Positions 24,460 through 33,461 of a stretch of DNA of 41,181 bases are shown one piece after another. The notes beneath the pieces were generated by a model, which ran no database searches, was not told where the DNA came from, and saw only the letters and a program-made list of their open reading frames with translations. A program made the translations under genes and the position numbers. Positions within the stretch are counted from its first letter, which is position 1; every line of letters begins with the position of its first letter. The stretch is from Pandoraea anhela (GTDB lineage Bacteria > Pseudomonadota > Gammaproteobacteria > Burkholderiales > Burkholderiaceae), in the NCBI RefSeq assembly GCF_902459655.1, contig NZ_CABPSB010000032.1, positions 1-41,181 of the forward strand. The letters run 5' to 3'.

Positions 24460-25407
24460 TTACCGAACGCTGAACCAGCCGATCAGCAGCGATACCGTGA
24501 CCACCGAAAGAACCGTCGAAATCAGAATGGCGCGGGAGGCGACGGCGGCTTCGCGTCCATACAATTGCGCCAGCATGAACGGTCCGGTGCCGATGGGCAG
24601 CGCCGAGAGCAGAAGTGCACTGTGTGCCCAGATCGCCGGCAGATCGAAGACGCGAAACGCCAGAAAGGCGGTGATCGCCGGTTGGAACACCAGCTTCAGT
24701 CCGACAAGGCGTCCCACCGCGTGAGCCATTCGCGGTTCCTTCGCCGCGCCGGCGCTTTGCGCGAGAAACATGCCGATAGCCACTAGCGCGCACGGGCTGG
24801 CAGCACCGCCGAGCAGCGTCGTGAAGCGCAGTACGGGGGCCGGCAGCGCAATGCCGATCGCGGCGAATGCCATGCCGACGAACGGCGAGACGACCAGCGG
24901 ATTGCGGATCAGGGCGCGAGCGACGAACCCGGCGGTACGCCGCCAATCCGGTGTCGTTTGCAGATCCGTCTCGATGATCGCGATGGAGATCGCGAAGAGC
25001 ACCGTCGCCGTGAGCAGCATGGCGACGACGACGGCCGGCATACTGGCCGGGCCGAACGCCACGAGGCAAAGCGGAAAGCCCATGAAGCCGGCGTTCGGAT
25101 ACGCGGCGCCCATGCCTTCGATGCTCGCGTCGGTCAGTCGCCCGCGGACCGTGCGGTCGAGCACAAACGACAGTGCGAAGGTGGCGGCCATGCCGCCACC
25201 GAAGGCGCCGAGAAACCCCGGATTGATGAGTTCCGCCCACGTGATTTGCGCCGTCGACTGGAACAGTACGGCGGGCAGGGCAAGGTAGACCACGAAGCGA
25301 TTGAGCGCGTCGAGCGCGGCGCTGCCCAGCCAGGCGCGGCGCGCGCACAGATACCCCAAAAAAATCAGTCCGAAGACGGGAAACGCGGCGGAGATGACGG
25401 CTTGCAT
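24460..25407 (-). CDS. AEC-family permease (auxin efflux carrier type), 315 aa
   Basis: About ten hydrophobic segments cover the chain, starting MQAVISAAFPVFGLIFLGYL, with NRFVVYLALPAVLF and a central FALSFVLD break as in the AEC family of organic-acid or malonate-type exporters and importers. I chose Met at 25407 as family-like; 12 more codons are open upstream without ribosome site. A GntR/FadR-type regulator gene lies upstream in the same direction and may control it. The substrate is not predictable. Confidence 0.88.
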   Translation of the reverse strand: MQAVISAAFPVFGLIFLGYLCARRAWLGSAALDALNRFVVYLALPAVLFQSTAQITWAELINPGFLGAFGGGMAATFALSFVLDRTVRGRLTDASIEGMGAAYPNAGFMGFPLCLVAFGPASMPAVVVAMLLTATVLFAISIAIIETDLQTTPDWRRTAGFVARALIRNPLVVSPFVGMAFAAIGIALPAPVLRFTTLLGGAASPCALVAIGMFLAQSAGAAKEPRMAHAVGRLVGLKLVFQPAITAFLAFRVFDLPAIWAHSALLLSALPIGTGPFMLAQLYGREAAVASRAILISTVLSVVTVSLLIGWFSVR

Positions 25408-25529
25408 GAAGGCAGTCGGTTCGATGCCTCGGCGCCGGGGCATCAGGTTGAGTCAGTCGGGTCGGGCGCGCCCCGCGCGGTGCGGTAACGGATCGCCTGT
25501 TTCCGTTCGCTTGCTTCAGTTGGCTTGCT

Positions 25530-26255
25530 TCAGTTCGATTGCTTCAGGCGGGCGAGCCACTCGCGACGGGCGTTGCCGCCGTCCATTTCCGTGTGCTCGC
25601 GTGCGGCGGATTCGGCGCCATCGGCGTCGCCGGCCGCGATGCGCGCCACGATGTCGCCGTGCTCGTGCCAGACGACTTCCTGCATCGGCAATGCGTCTAG
25701 CGTTGCGGCCATCGCGCGCATGATGTGCGGCCATTGCGGCGCGACGGTCTGAGCGATCAGCGGATTGCCCGACGCGTCGTGCAGCGCCGTGTGGAACGCC
25801 ACTTCGACGCGCACCTGACGCGCCACCGGCGTGCCGCGCGTCATGGCCATCCCGGCGGCGACGGCATCCTGCAACCGACGCAGCTCAGGCGCGCGCAGCG
25901 TGCCGTCAACGACCCGGCAGGCGGCGAGCCGGGCGGCGAGTCCGTCGAGCGCGGTGCGCACTTGATACAGCTGACGCAGACGGTCGGTGTCGATCGGCGC
26001 GACTTCCAGACCCTGGCGCCCGCTGTCGCACACCAATCCGTCGCGCTTTAACAATTGCAGGGCATGGCTGACCGGCTGACGCGATACCCCGAGCGAGTCC
26101 GCGAGTTCCGCCTGCCGGATGCGTTCGCCCGGCGCCAGCGTGAGATCGGCGATGGCGTCGCGCAGACGCGAGTAGACCTGATCGATGAGGACCGGCGAAC
26201 TCGCGAGGGGGGACAATGGCGCGAGCGAAGCTTCGGGGGCGGCAGAGGACGGCAT
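25530..26255 (-). CDS. GntR-family regulator with FCD domain, 241 aa
   Basis: The winged helix includes VYSRLRDAIADLTLAPGERI, QAELADSLGVSRQPVSHAL and LKRDGLV. An all-helical FadR-type C-terminal domain follows, with metal-ligand-like residues in FHTALHDASGN and VVWHEHGDIVARI. Members sense small organic acids and repress neighbouring transport or catabolic genes, so the AEC permease downstream is a likely target. The N-terminal 20 residues are Ala/Ser/Pro-rich. No strong ribosome site at 26255. Its 3' end lies next to three copies of TTGCTTCAG. Confidence 0.9.
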   Translation of the reverse strand: MPSSAAPEASLAPLSPLASSPVLIDQVYSRLRDAIADLTLAPGERIRQAELADSLGVSRQPVSHALQLLKRDGLVCDSGRQGLEVAPIDTDRLRQLYQVRTALDGLAARLAACRVVDGTLRAPELRRLQDAVAAGMAMTRGTPVARQVRVEVAFHTALHDASGNPLIAQTVAPQWPHIMRAMAATLDALPMQEVVWHEHGDIVARIAAGDADGAESAAREHTEMDGGNARREWLARLKQSN

Positions 26256-26416
26256 GACGGTTTTGGCGTGTCGGCGTTAGCCAACGATCCGTGATATCTG
26301 GAATTCCGAATTCTACGCTGGACATCGGATGTCGGCCCGTCTTTTTTCACGGACCGTGCCGTGAGGCCAAATCGTGAGGCCGAATTCACAACGGCGATCC
26401 GTCGATCGCCGATCGA

Positions 26417-26737
26417 TCATCCATCGCTTGGATCGAGTTCCGGCGGCCAAACGGAAACGGGGGTGGGGGATGAGGGGGATGCCGCACGCGCCGGCGTCTG
26501 AAGCAGCGCCTGCATGGTGGTGCGGGTGCGTTGGAGGCGCCGGGCGAGCGCCCACGCTTCGGCTTCGGTTTCGAACAGTCCCACGATCAGGTGCGGTTCG
26601 GCGGCGAAACCGTCGGAGAACAGGCCGACGTTTTTGGCGATCATCTCGCTGGCCCGCTCGACCGAGACAGTGTACTGACGCGGTGAACGGTACTGATTGA
26701 CGACGACGGCGAAGGCGCGGGAGAACGCGTCGGACAT
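26417..26737 (-). CDS. Small hypothetical protein, 106 aa
   Basis: A strong AGGAGG before the ATG at 26737 sets the start. Residues 1-75 look like a small mixed alpha/beta domain (AFAVVVNQYRSPRQYTVSV, LIVGLFETEAEAWALARRL), followed by a Pro/Ser-rich tail. No named family recognised. It is the only gene on this short leftward transcript. Confidence 0.6.
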   Translation of the reverse strand: MSDAFSRAFAVVVNQYRSPRQYTVSVERASEMIAKNVGLFSDGFAAEPHLIVGLFETEAEAWALARRLQRTRTTMQALLQTPARAASPSSPTPVSVWPPELDPSDG

Positions 26738-26907
26738 GCGAAGACCTCCTCTGTCGGCATGGCGCAATTCCCCGGGACATCCCTTCGAAAACACGCGCAT
26801 GGCGTTGCACTTCCGGTGATTGTAGGCGATGGCGCACCGCATGGCAGGACAACACAGGGCAAGCACCGACGTTGAAATCGTCGGGTATGTTCGCCGGTGT
26901 CCTGCAT

Positions 26908-26935
26908 AAAAAAAGCCGCCGAGCGGGTCGGCGGC
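26908..26935 (-). terminator. Rho-independent terminator for the 62-aa membrane protein gene
   Basis: GCCGCCG (26915-26921) pairs with CGGCGGC (26929-26935), followed on the minus strand by seven T. It lies about 235 bp after the stop at 27170; the intervening stretch to 26738-27169 shows no other gene, so the transcript has a long 3' part. Confidence 0.8.
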
Positions 26936-27169
26936 GCAACAGAGAGGGTGACAGCGCAACCGAAGTTGCCTTGCATGAGCTTAGGCGGCGGCGATGACAG
27001 CGTCGTGACGGCATCGCGGCGGTGGGTCGCGAACGCGCATGCGATGCCATGTCGCGTGCCAACTACGCACGCGGTACAGGTGTTCGAAATGTCGAGGAAA
27101 AGCCGCGCACCGCGCGCGGGGCACGCGCAAGACCTTCCTCGTTCGATGCGGGCTGAAGCGCGAGCCGGC

Positions 27170-27358
27170 TTACACGAGCACCGGCAGCGCCTCCACCACA
27201 AGCAGGGCGACGAGCGCACCGACCACGGCGCCGACGGCACGCAAGCTGTAGCGCGTCGTTCGGGTGGCGACCGGGATACCGCCAACGAGCAGGGCGCCTG
27301 CCACTGCCATCGGCAGGAACAAGGTCAGGTCGTAGAGATTGAAGTGGAAGGTGGGCAT
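27170..27358 (-). CDS. Small membrane protein, 62 aa
   Basis: Two hydrophobic segments (LTLFLPMAVAGALLVGGIPV and AVGAVVGALVALLVVEALPV) are joined by a basic loop (ATRTTRYSLR), so both ends should face outward or form a hairpin in the membrane. GGAG lies upstream of the ATG at 27358. It is a conserved-looking small inner-membrane protein of unknown role. Confidence 0.6.
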   Translation of the reverse strand: MPTFHFNLYDLTLFLPMAVAGALLVGGIPVATRTTRYSLRAVGAVVGALVALLVVEALPVLV

Positions 27359-27503
27359 CGTTTTTGTCTCCTCTCCTATGTGCCTTTCCACTATAGGACG
27401 CTGTTCGAGGATGCCCAAATTTGGTGCGGCGCAGCATGTCGCTGCCGTTGGATGCCGGCAAACGGCCGGACCTGCGCCCGACAAACACCGAAAGCCGCCG
27501 AAA

Positions 27504-27522
27504 GCCGCCGAAAAATGGCGGC
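27504..27522. repeat. Hairpin after the 68-aa gene
   Basis: GCCGCC (27504-27509) pairs with GGCGGC (27517-27522) around an A-rich loop; a second GAAAGCCGCC copy lies just left. It is a possible weak terminator for the gene at 27542-27748. Confidence 0.4.
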
Positions 27523-27541
27523 AACGTCGAAGCACGGACGC

Positions 27542-27748
27542 TCAGTCCTCCTGCCGGACCACGTGCATTTTGCGGCGGGCGTTCCACATCGCCATGTCCT
27601 TGCGCGTACGCGCACGCTCGCTCACGTTCATGCCGGCCGGTTGCGCCTGGGCCGTGGAGATGGTGACGTCGCTCGCATCGCTGCGTGCCTGCACCATCAT
27701 GAAAAGCGTCAGCAGCGAGGCTGCTAGCGCCAGCAAGATCAGCTTCAT
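27542..27748 (-). CDS. Small exported or membrane-anchored protein, 68 aa
   Basis: One N-terminal hydrophobic helix (MKLILLALAASLLTLFMMV) is followed by a polar, basic C-terminal half (NVSERARTRKDMAMWNARRK). There is no lipobox. A G-rich site precedes the ATG at 27748; the frame is open much further upstream but the longer translation is unnatural. Function unknown. Confidence 0.55.
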   Translation of the reverse strand: MKLILLALAASLLTLFMMVQARSDASDVTISTAQAQPAGMNVSERARTRKDMAMWNARRKMHVVRQED

Positions 27749-28163
27749 AAGGCCCCCGGTGAATCTCTGGTAAGTCTGGTCGTCGTCGATCGTGGTGATC
27801 TTGGGGGCGCCGCCGGGCTCGTCCTGACCGGCCCTGCGAAGGCACCGTGCCGGCGAGCGTCCTGCGACGCATCTGTCATGCATGCTGAGGGACTTCGTTG
27901 CCGCAACTGCCTGACTTACTTGCTGGGGCTCTGGGCGTCTCATTGCTATTTGCATCGGCGCGATCATAGCGGATCTGGATGACAGCTTTCCTGAGCTTCC
28001 CAAAACCTCCCGACGGCGCGCTGTAACGAGGCGCGCCCCATCTTCTAACGTATAGCGACGTGTGTCGCGAAAAGTTGAGCCGTTGTGACGATTATTTGCA
28101 TACATGAGCCGCCAGCTCGATATCGGTTCGCCGGCGGCCCATGCGCAAAGCCTGATGTGAAGG
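27749..28163. other. Intergenic stretch, no gene seen
   Basis: About 415 bp between the 68-aa gene and the 12-bp repeat array. No convincing reading frame, RNA gene or terminator was found. Confidence 0.4.
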
Positions 28164-28235
28164 ATCGATGTGCACATCGACGTGCAAATTAACGTGCGCA
28201 TCGACGTGCGCATCTACGTGCGCATCGACGTGATT
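28164..28235. repeat. 12-bp tandem repeat, six units
   Basis: Six consecutive units of ATCGACGTGCGC with one to four changes each fill this stretch. The last unit runs into the stop of the holin-like gene. The unit includes GTGCAC/GTGCGC elements, so neighbouring units can pair. Confidence 0.85.
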
Positions 28236-28435
28236 TAGGGCTGACCAGACACCTCGTCGGTCAGACGGCGGCGTGCCGCGTTCTCGGGTAACGCCATGGC
28301 CGCAAGCGACGCCACGGCGGCCCCCGCCTGCGCCAGCTCATGCATGACGTCGGGTGACATGCCGAGCGCAACCGAAAGCCCCGTCAGCCCCGCCCATGTC
28401 GACGGTTCCATCAGCCGAGACAAGAGAAAGCGCAT
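28235..28435 (-). CDS. Holin-like small membrane protein, 66 aa
   Basis: A basic start (MRFLLSRLMEPSTWAGLTG) leads into two weakly hydrophobic helices (LSVALG, then QAGAAVASLAAMALP) and a charged tail (ENAARRRLTDEV). The EPSTWAGL segment and layout resemble small phage holins. GGAGG spans the end of the chitinase gene and lies seven bases before this ATG, so translation is coupled; the genes are two bases apart. Next to a chitinase without signal peptide, it is a candidate pore for releasing that enzyme. Holin identity is from pattern, not search; an ATG six bases earlier is an alternative start. Confidence 0.6.
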   Translation of the reverse strand: MRFLLSRLMEPSTWAGLTGLSVALGMSPDVMHELAQAGAAVASLAAMALPENAARRRLTDEVSGQP

Positions 28436-28437
28436 CG

Positions 28438-30102
28438 TCATACCTCCGTCGAGTCGTCGAGCGACGTTTTCCCGCTGAAGTAAAACGGGGTCATGTCGAT
28501 GTGCGAGACAGTCGTTTTTTGCCCGAGCCCCTCGTGCGCGGCGTTGGCGAGCACCCCGTTGTCCTGATCGATGGTCCACGTGAAGAGACCGCCCAGACCG
28601 TTGCGTTTGACGTAGTCGCCCTTGGCGCGCACCGTACGTGGCGTGTCGAGCGACATGAACAGACCGCTCGACGGCTGGTAGAGAAAATCCGCATCGGCCA
28701 CCGGATCGGTATAAAGCGTGAAGCCATGGCGTGCCGTGCCGTTTTCCAGATCGAGGTAGTTGCGCAGCACGTCGTAGTACTCCGTGGTACCCGATTCGAA
28801 CGTGCCGACGGTCATGTCGTCGCCCGGCGAATAGCTGCCGCGCAGCCCGCTGACCTGCGTGATCTGCGCCTGACGCGCGTTACGCGAGTAGGCGGCGTAA
28901 CCGATATGCACCTTGGCGAGCGGCACGCCGGCCTGCCGCAGCCAGTTCACTGCGCGGTCGACCGAGAAGCCGGCGGCGTCGGCGGGGTTCGTGTCGTGCA
29001 GATTGGTGTGATGTGCAAGCGTCGGCGCCCATGGTGTGCCGAAGAAGTCGTACGTCATCAGGTTAAGGCGCGAGACGCCGGCGGCGATCAACCCGGGCAG
29101 ATTGGCGCGACGCATGTCGGCTACATTGGCGGAGGCCGCAATCGAGATTTCGACATCCTTGCGGCCCGCTGCCAAGAGCGCCTTTTTCAGGTCGCTGACG
29201 AGCGCAGCGTAGTTCGGACCATCCGTGTCGTCGTACGAATTGCCGACGTTGCCGGGGGCGCCGGGGTATTCCCAGTCGAGATTGATCTCCGTGAACATCG
29301 GGAAACGCCGGAGCAAATCGACGACGCCCGCGCAGAACGTCTTGCGTCGCGCGCTGTTGCCGGCCACGCCATGAAACGCCTGACTCATCGTCCAGCCACC
29401 GATGGCGAGAGCGAGTTTCAACGCCGGATTCTTCGCATGCGGCAGGCGCAACCCGCCCAGCACCCCTTGTGCGCGCGACTGTTGGAACATCGGCATGACA
29501 TCGTTGCTCACCCAGCCGGGAAAGCCGCAGTTGCGATAGGCGAGCACGTCGCCCCAACTGTCGACGAACGTCGCCTGATCCGGCTTGCGAGCGAAGTCGG
29601 TGGCCGCACGGGCAATCGTCTGCGCTTTCTCGCCCTGATCGCCGACGATGCCGGCAAAGCCGACGATCAGGCGGTCGTAGGCAAACGGATCGAGCAACAT
29701 CAGATCGACGCCGCGCCCGGCGGCTTCGTTGCTGAAATCGCCGTCGAGGCGGCCGTCGTATTGTGACCAGTCGGTGTAGTAGCCGGAGACCTCGAACGCG
29801 TTCCTGGCGTAGCGGTTATAGACGCGTCGGGCGACCCGGGCCGATGTGTACGACAACTGCGTGGTGCTGGTCGCGGGATCGAAGCCGTTTTGCGCGTAGG
29901 TTGTCTCCGTCGCCCCCGCGAGCGGATCCGTGGGATAGACGAGTTCGCTTTGATACGCCGCCGTCTCGGTCGTCGCGTCCATCGTGCCCGTGGCCGCCGT
30001 CCCGGCGCTTGGCGCGGACGTATTGACGGCGGGGGCGGCATGGGAGGCTTGATAGGCGTGAGGGGAATGAAGGGAATGGGCTGTCATCGGGGTATCGGAC
30101 AT
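28438..30102 (-). CDS. GH18 chitinase lacking a signal peptide, 554 aa
   Basis: GH18 barrel with substrate motif LALAIGGWT (235-237 GGW), catalytic strand FTEINLDWEYPG with Glu278, MTYDFFG and a final FTWTIDQDNG tryptophan. The first position of the DxxDxDxE motif is a Glu or Thr here (TEINLDWE), a slight deviation; the catalytic acid and its neighbour Asp are kept. The first 90 residues are low-complexity (Ala/Thr/Ser/His) with no hydrophobic signal. This part resembles chitinases linked to insecticidal Tc toxins. AGGAG precedes the ATG at 30102. Regulator gene upstream and holin-like gene downstream read the same way. Likely role: digestion of chitin of fungi or arthropods after release by a non-Sec route. 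Confidence 0.88.
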   Translation of the reverse strand: MSDTPMTAHSLHSPHAYQASHAAPAVNTSAPSAGTAATGTMDATTETAAYQSELVYPTDPLAGATETTYAQNGFDPATSTTQLSYTSARVARRVYNRYARNAFEVSGYYTDWSQYDGRLDGDFSNEAAGRGVDLMLLDPFAYDRLIVGFAGIVGDQGEKAQTIARAATDFARKPDQATFVDSWGDVLAYRNCGFPGWVSNDVMPMFQQSRAQGVLGGLRLPHAKNPALKLALAIGGWTMSQAFHGVAGNSARRKTFCAGVVDLLRRFPMFTEINLDWEYPGAPGNVGNSYDDTDGPNYAALVSDLKKALLAAGRKDVEISIAASANVADMRRANLPGLIAAGVSRLNLMTYDFFGTPWAPTLAHHTNLHDTNPADAAGFSVDRAVNWLRQAGVPLAKVHIGYAAYSRNARQAQITQVSGLRGSYSPGDDMTVGTFESGTTEYYDVLRNYLDLENGTARHGFTLYTDPVADADFLYQPSSGLFMSLDTPRTVRAKGDYVKRNGLGGLFTWTIDQDNGVLANAAHEGLGQKTTVSHIDMTPFYFSGKTSLDDSTEV

Positions 30103-30189
30103 GCTGTGGCTCCTGAGAGTGAAAGGACAGGCGCCGTTGCCGGGCGGCCCTGGCCGCTGCGGCATCGGCGTGATCAGCGTCGCGTTCGC

Positions 30190-31146
30190 TCAGCGGGCTC
30201 GCCAGCGCAAACGACGTGTCAGGGCGCCGAGCCTGCGAAGGCTGCGTAGTGCGCGATGCAGCATCCCCGGGCCTGCCCCGCGGCGGCATGGCGAGGTGGG
30301 AACGGTGGAGAGGGTGGCGGGTGTGGCGGGGCGGCAAGAGGGCGTGGCTGTCGCCTGCGTCGCATCCTGCGCCGTTGTGGGGGTGTTGTCGCAAGGCTCG
30401 AAGCGATAACCGATGCGAGGCACTGTCACGATATGCCGGTGCAAGCCGAGCGGAATGAGCTGGCGACGCAGCCGGGAGACGACCTGCATCAGATTCGTGT
30501 CGTCCTGGTCGGGACGCGTCGGCCAGAGCGTCGCGATCAGCGTACGTTTGTCATGGACGACATTGGCGGGGGACCGCAGCGCGCACAACAGTCGATACTC
30601 GATCTGCGGAATTCGCACGATCACGCCATGACGTCTCACCTCGCCATGACCGTCGCGGGCGACGCCATGCTGGAGCGGCGATGCAAGCGAGGTGGGGGCC
30701 GTCGCGTCGCCGATGATGAGACCGTCGAGGGTGGCGCAGCCATGGCCTTCTCGGTTATCACGTCCATCGAGATGCTCCCGATCATCGCGCTCACCACGCC
30801 CGGCGATGCCCTTCGTCATTGACGTGTGCGCAGTCAGCGCAGCGGGCGAGGGCGGCAAGTCGAAGCGATAACCTACGCGCGCGACGGTGACGATAGCGCG
30901 TTGCAGACCGAGCGGCGCGAGCGAGCGTCGCAGGCGTGAGACGAGTTGCACGAGCGCGGCGTCTTCCATCCACTGCGCGCGCCGACCCCAAAGGGCTTGC
31001 ATCAATGCGTGCTTCTCGAATGCGTTGCCCGCGCGCGCGGCGAGCAGCACCAACAAACGCTTTTCCTGTTCCGACAGACGCGCAGCGACGCCGTCGCGCT
31101 GCACGAGATTGGTGACGTCGTCGAGATCGAAAGGTGACATCGGCAT
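30190..31146 (-). CDS. Regulator with two OmpR-type winged-helix domains, 318 aa
   Basis: Two Trans_reg_C-type domains lie at residues about 20-96 and 170-251. Each has the closing pattern with VSRLRR, PLGL, IVTV and GYRF. The two copies are clearly similar, so they arose by duplication. There is no receiver domain and no membrane segment; the linker and C-terminal tail are low-complexity and Arg-rich. AGGAG before ATG 31146 sets the start. It lies 87 bp upstream of the chitinase gene and probably controls the chitinase-holin unit, binding DNA as an internal dimer; that is inference. Confidence 0.85.
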   Translation of the reverse strand: MPMSPFDLDDVTNLVQRDGVAARLSEQEKRLLVLLAARAGNAFEKHALMQALWGRRAQWMEDAALVQLVSRLRRSLAPLGLQRAIVTVARVGYRFDLPPSPAALTAHTSMTKGIAGRGERDDREHLDGRDNREGHGCATLDGLIIGDATAPTSLASPLQHGVARDGHGEVRRHGVIVRIPQIEYRLLCALRSPANVVHDKRTLIATLWPTRPDQDDTNLMQVVSRLRRQLIPLGLHRHIVTVPRIGYRFEPCDNTPTTAQDATQATATPSCRPATPATLSTVPTSPCRRGAGPGMLHRALRSLRRLGALTRRLRWRAR

Positions 31147-31467
31147 GGGTCGCTCCTGGAGACGGGGAAGGGACGCCAACCGTAGCGACGCGTATTCACC
31201 TGTCACAAGACATCAACCGACCCCAAGCCCGGCATAACAAGCCACAGCCCGCCAAAACGAGAGAAAGCGCTCGTCATCGGAGATGCTTTGGGGGAGCGGC
31301 GGCCTGACCATGCGCTCATCGAGTGCCTAGGCAATGTCACGCGTCGCATCGCGAGGTAAGATAACGGCCATATCTCGCCGGGCGCTGCCGGTCGTGCCAG
31401 GCACGTGAGGTGCCGCGCGACCCGGGCGTTCCCGTGGCCGACTTTCCGAACACTCCCGGATCCCGTC
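31147..31467. other. Divergent region between regulator and fghA
   Basis: About 320 bp without a gene. It must hold the promoters of the chitinase-cluster regulator (leftward) and of the esterase gene (rightward). No clear operator was recognised. Confidence 0.45.
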
Positions 31468-32322
31468 ATGCTCGAACTCATTGCCGAACATCGTTGTTTC
31501 GGTGGCGCGCAGCGCTTTTATCGTCACGCATCGTCCGCCATCGGCCTGCCGATGCGCTTTTCGGTCTTCGTGCCGCCGCAAGCGCGCGACGGTCGCGCCG
31601 TTCCCGCGTTGTTTTACCTTGCGGGCCTCACGTGTACGGAGGAGACGTTCATGATCAAGGGCGGCGCGCAATGGCTCGCCGCAGAACACGGTGTGGCGCT
31701 GATCACGCCCGACACCAGCCCGCGCGGTGCAGGCGTGCCGGGCGAGACCGATGCCTGGGATTTCGGCGTCGGTGCGGGCTTCTACCTCGACGCGACGCAG
31801 GCGCCGTGGTCCACGCATTACCGCATGTACAGCTACCTCGTCGATGAGCTATACGGACTGGTGACGCAGTCGTTGCCGATCGACGCCGAGCGTATCGGCA
31901 TCTTCGGTCACTCGATGGGCGGGCACGGGGCGTTGACGCTCGCGTTGCGCAACCCGGACAAGTTCCGTTCCGTGTCGGCCTTCGCGCCGATTGCCGCGCC
32001 GATGCGTTGCCCCTGGGGCGAGAAAGCGTTCACCGGCTATCTGGGCACGGATCGGGAGACATGGCGTCAGTACGACGCGAGCGAGCTGATCGCGAAAGCC
32101 GGGCAGGCCGTGTTCCCGGGCGGCATTCTGATCGATCAGGGGCTGAACGATCAGTTCCTCGAAGCGCAACTGCACCCGGACATCTTCGAGCGCGCCTGCC
32201 GCGAGGCAGGCCAGTCGCTCAATCTGCGCCGTCACCTCGGCTACGATCACGGTTACTACTTCATCCAGACGTTCATGGCAGATCATTTGTCTCATCACGC
32301 GGAGCATCTGCGCGCTTACTGA
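31468..32322 (+). CDS. fghA: S-formylglutathione hydrolase, 284 aa
   Basis: Splits S-formylglutathione to glutathione and formate in formaldehyde detoxification. FYLAGLTCTEETFM, the nucleophile elbow GHSMGGHGAL, a catalytic Asp in DQGLNDQFL and the histidine in YDHGYYFI are all esterase D family marks; length is standard. Met at 31468 fits homologues (MLELIAEHRCFGG). No formaldehyde dehydrogenase (frmA) gene lies beside it in the window. Confidence 0.95.
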   Translation: MLELIAEHRCFGGAQRFYRHASSAIGLPMRFSVFVPPQARDGRAVPALFYLAGLTCTEETFMIKGGAQWLAAEHGVALITPDTSPRGAGVPGETDAWDFGVGAGFYLDATQAPWSTHYRMYSYLVDELYGLVTQSLPIDAERIGIFGHSMGGHGALTLALRNPDKFRSVSAFAPIAAPMRCPWGEKAFTGYLGTDRETWRQYDASELIAKAGQAVFPGGILIDQGLNDQFLEAQLHPDIFERACREAGQSLNLRRHLGYDHGYYFIQTFMADHLSHHAEHLRAY

Positions 32323-32379
32323 GCTGCCGCTTGCATCGTTTGCATCGTTTCCTTTGGTTGCGTTTCGTCTTGGACGACG

Positions 32380-33237
32380 TCACACCGCCCGCGCTACGTA
32401 ACGGCGTGACGGTGTGACGATCTCGTCCTGCGCGCGGACGATCTCCAGTTCGTAGCGCCCCGCAAGATGCGTGATACGCAGCACTGCATCGACAGCGGCC
32501 AGCGTATGTTCGAACGCCGCACGAACCGTATCGCCGCGCAGCAGGCGCGCGAGAAATACGCCTGAGGTCAGATCGCCCACGCCGACCGGATGCCGCGAGA
32601 ACGGGTAGAGCGGGCGCGACCCGTGCCACGCCTCGTCGTTCGTCACGACGAGCATGTCGAAGCGATCTTGCGGCTTGCCGGCGTACTCCAGATGTTTGAC
32701 GAGTACCATCTTCGGCCCGCGCGCGAGCAACGCGCGGCAGGCCGAGACGGCATCGTCGAACGTATCGATCGGATGCTGCGAGAGTTTTTCCAGTTCGAGA
32801 TGGTTCGGCGCCATGATGTCCGCGACTTCGGGCATGTGCTCGACCAGATATTGTTCGATGCCCGGCTTGACCTGACACCCCTTCTCCGGATGCCCCATCA
32901 CGGGGTCGCACAGATAGATCGCCGCCGGGTTGACGGACTTTACGCGTTGCACCGTCGCGCGCACGAAGCTCGCCTGCTCGGGCGCGCCCAGATAGCCTGA
33001 GAGCACCGCATCGCAGCTAGCCAGTTCGCCGATGTCGGCGATGCCGTCGACCAGCCGCAGGATCTCGTCGCTCGGCAGCGCTTGCCCCGTCCACTTGCCG
33101 TATTGCGTGTGATTCGAGAACTGAACCGTGTGGATCGGCCACACGTTGACGCCGAGACGGCGCATCGGAAATTCGGCGGCGCTGTTGCCCGCGTGGCCGA
33201 ACACGACGTGGGACTGAATGCTGAGAACGTTTTTCAT
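32380..33237 (-). CDS. pdxY: Pyridoxal kinase PdxY, 285 aa
   Basis: Phosphorylates pyridoxal in the vitamin B6 salvage pathway. The N-terminus [47 protein letters not shown] and the anion-hole region [10 protein letters not shown] are typical of PdxY rather than PdxK. The adjacent ATG at 33240 is an equal start option. Convergent with fghA, 57 bp apart. Length is usual. Confidence 0.95.
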   Translation of the reverse strand: MKNVLSIQSHVVFGHAGNSAAEFPMRRLGVNVWPIHTVQFSNHTQYGKWTGQALPSDEILRLVDGIADIGELASCDAVLSGYLGAPEQASFVRATVQRVKSVNPAAIYLCDPVMGHPEKGCQVKPGIEQYLVEHMPEVADIMAPNHLELEKLSQHPIDTFDDAVSACRALLARGPKMVLVKHLEYAGKPQDRFDMLVVTNDEAWHGSRPLYPFSRHPVGVGDLTSGVFLARLLRGDTVRAAFEHTLAAVDAVLRITHLAGRYELEIVRAQDEIVTPSRRYVARAV

Positions 33238-33398
33238 CATGATGTGGCGGGGCAGGCGCGGCGGTTCGCCAAAAGACAACGCCCGCGAGCGTAACGTCCC
33301 CGATCCGAAGACGAAGGCGTTTGTGCTGCGGGCGCTGACGGCGGGAGACGCGGGGTAACGGGCTGAACTCAGGTAATGCAGGTAATGCAAAGAGTGCA

Positions 33399-33428
33399 GG
33401 GAACGGCGTGATTCGCATCGCCGTTCCC
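33399..33428 (-). terminator. Hairpin after the second fusA gene
   Basis: GGGAACGGCG (33399-33408) pairs perfectly with CGCCGTTCCC (33419-33428). It lies 33 bases after the fusA stop on the minus strand; only a short T-rich stretch follows, so it is a fair, not strong, terminator. Confidence 0.55.
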
Positions 33429-33461
33429 GTTGACCGGCAGGTAGACTTCAGCGTGCCATTG

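Noticed and set aside
28164-28235. CRISPR-like array
   Set aside because: Units are contiguous 12-mers with no spacers and no cas genes nearby.
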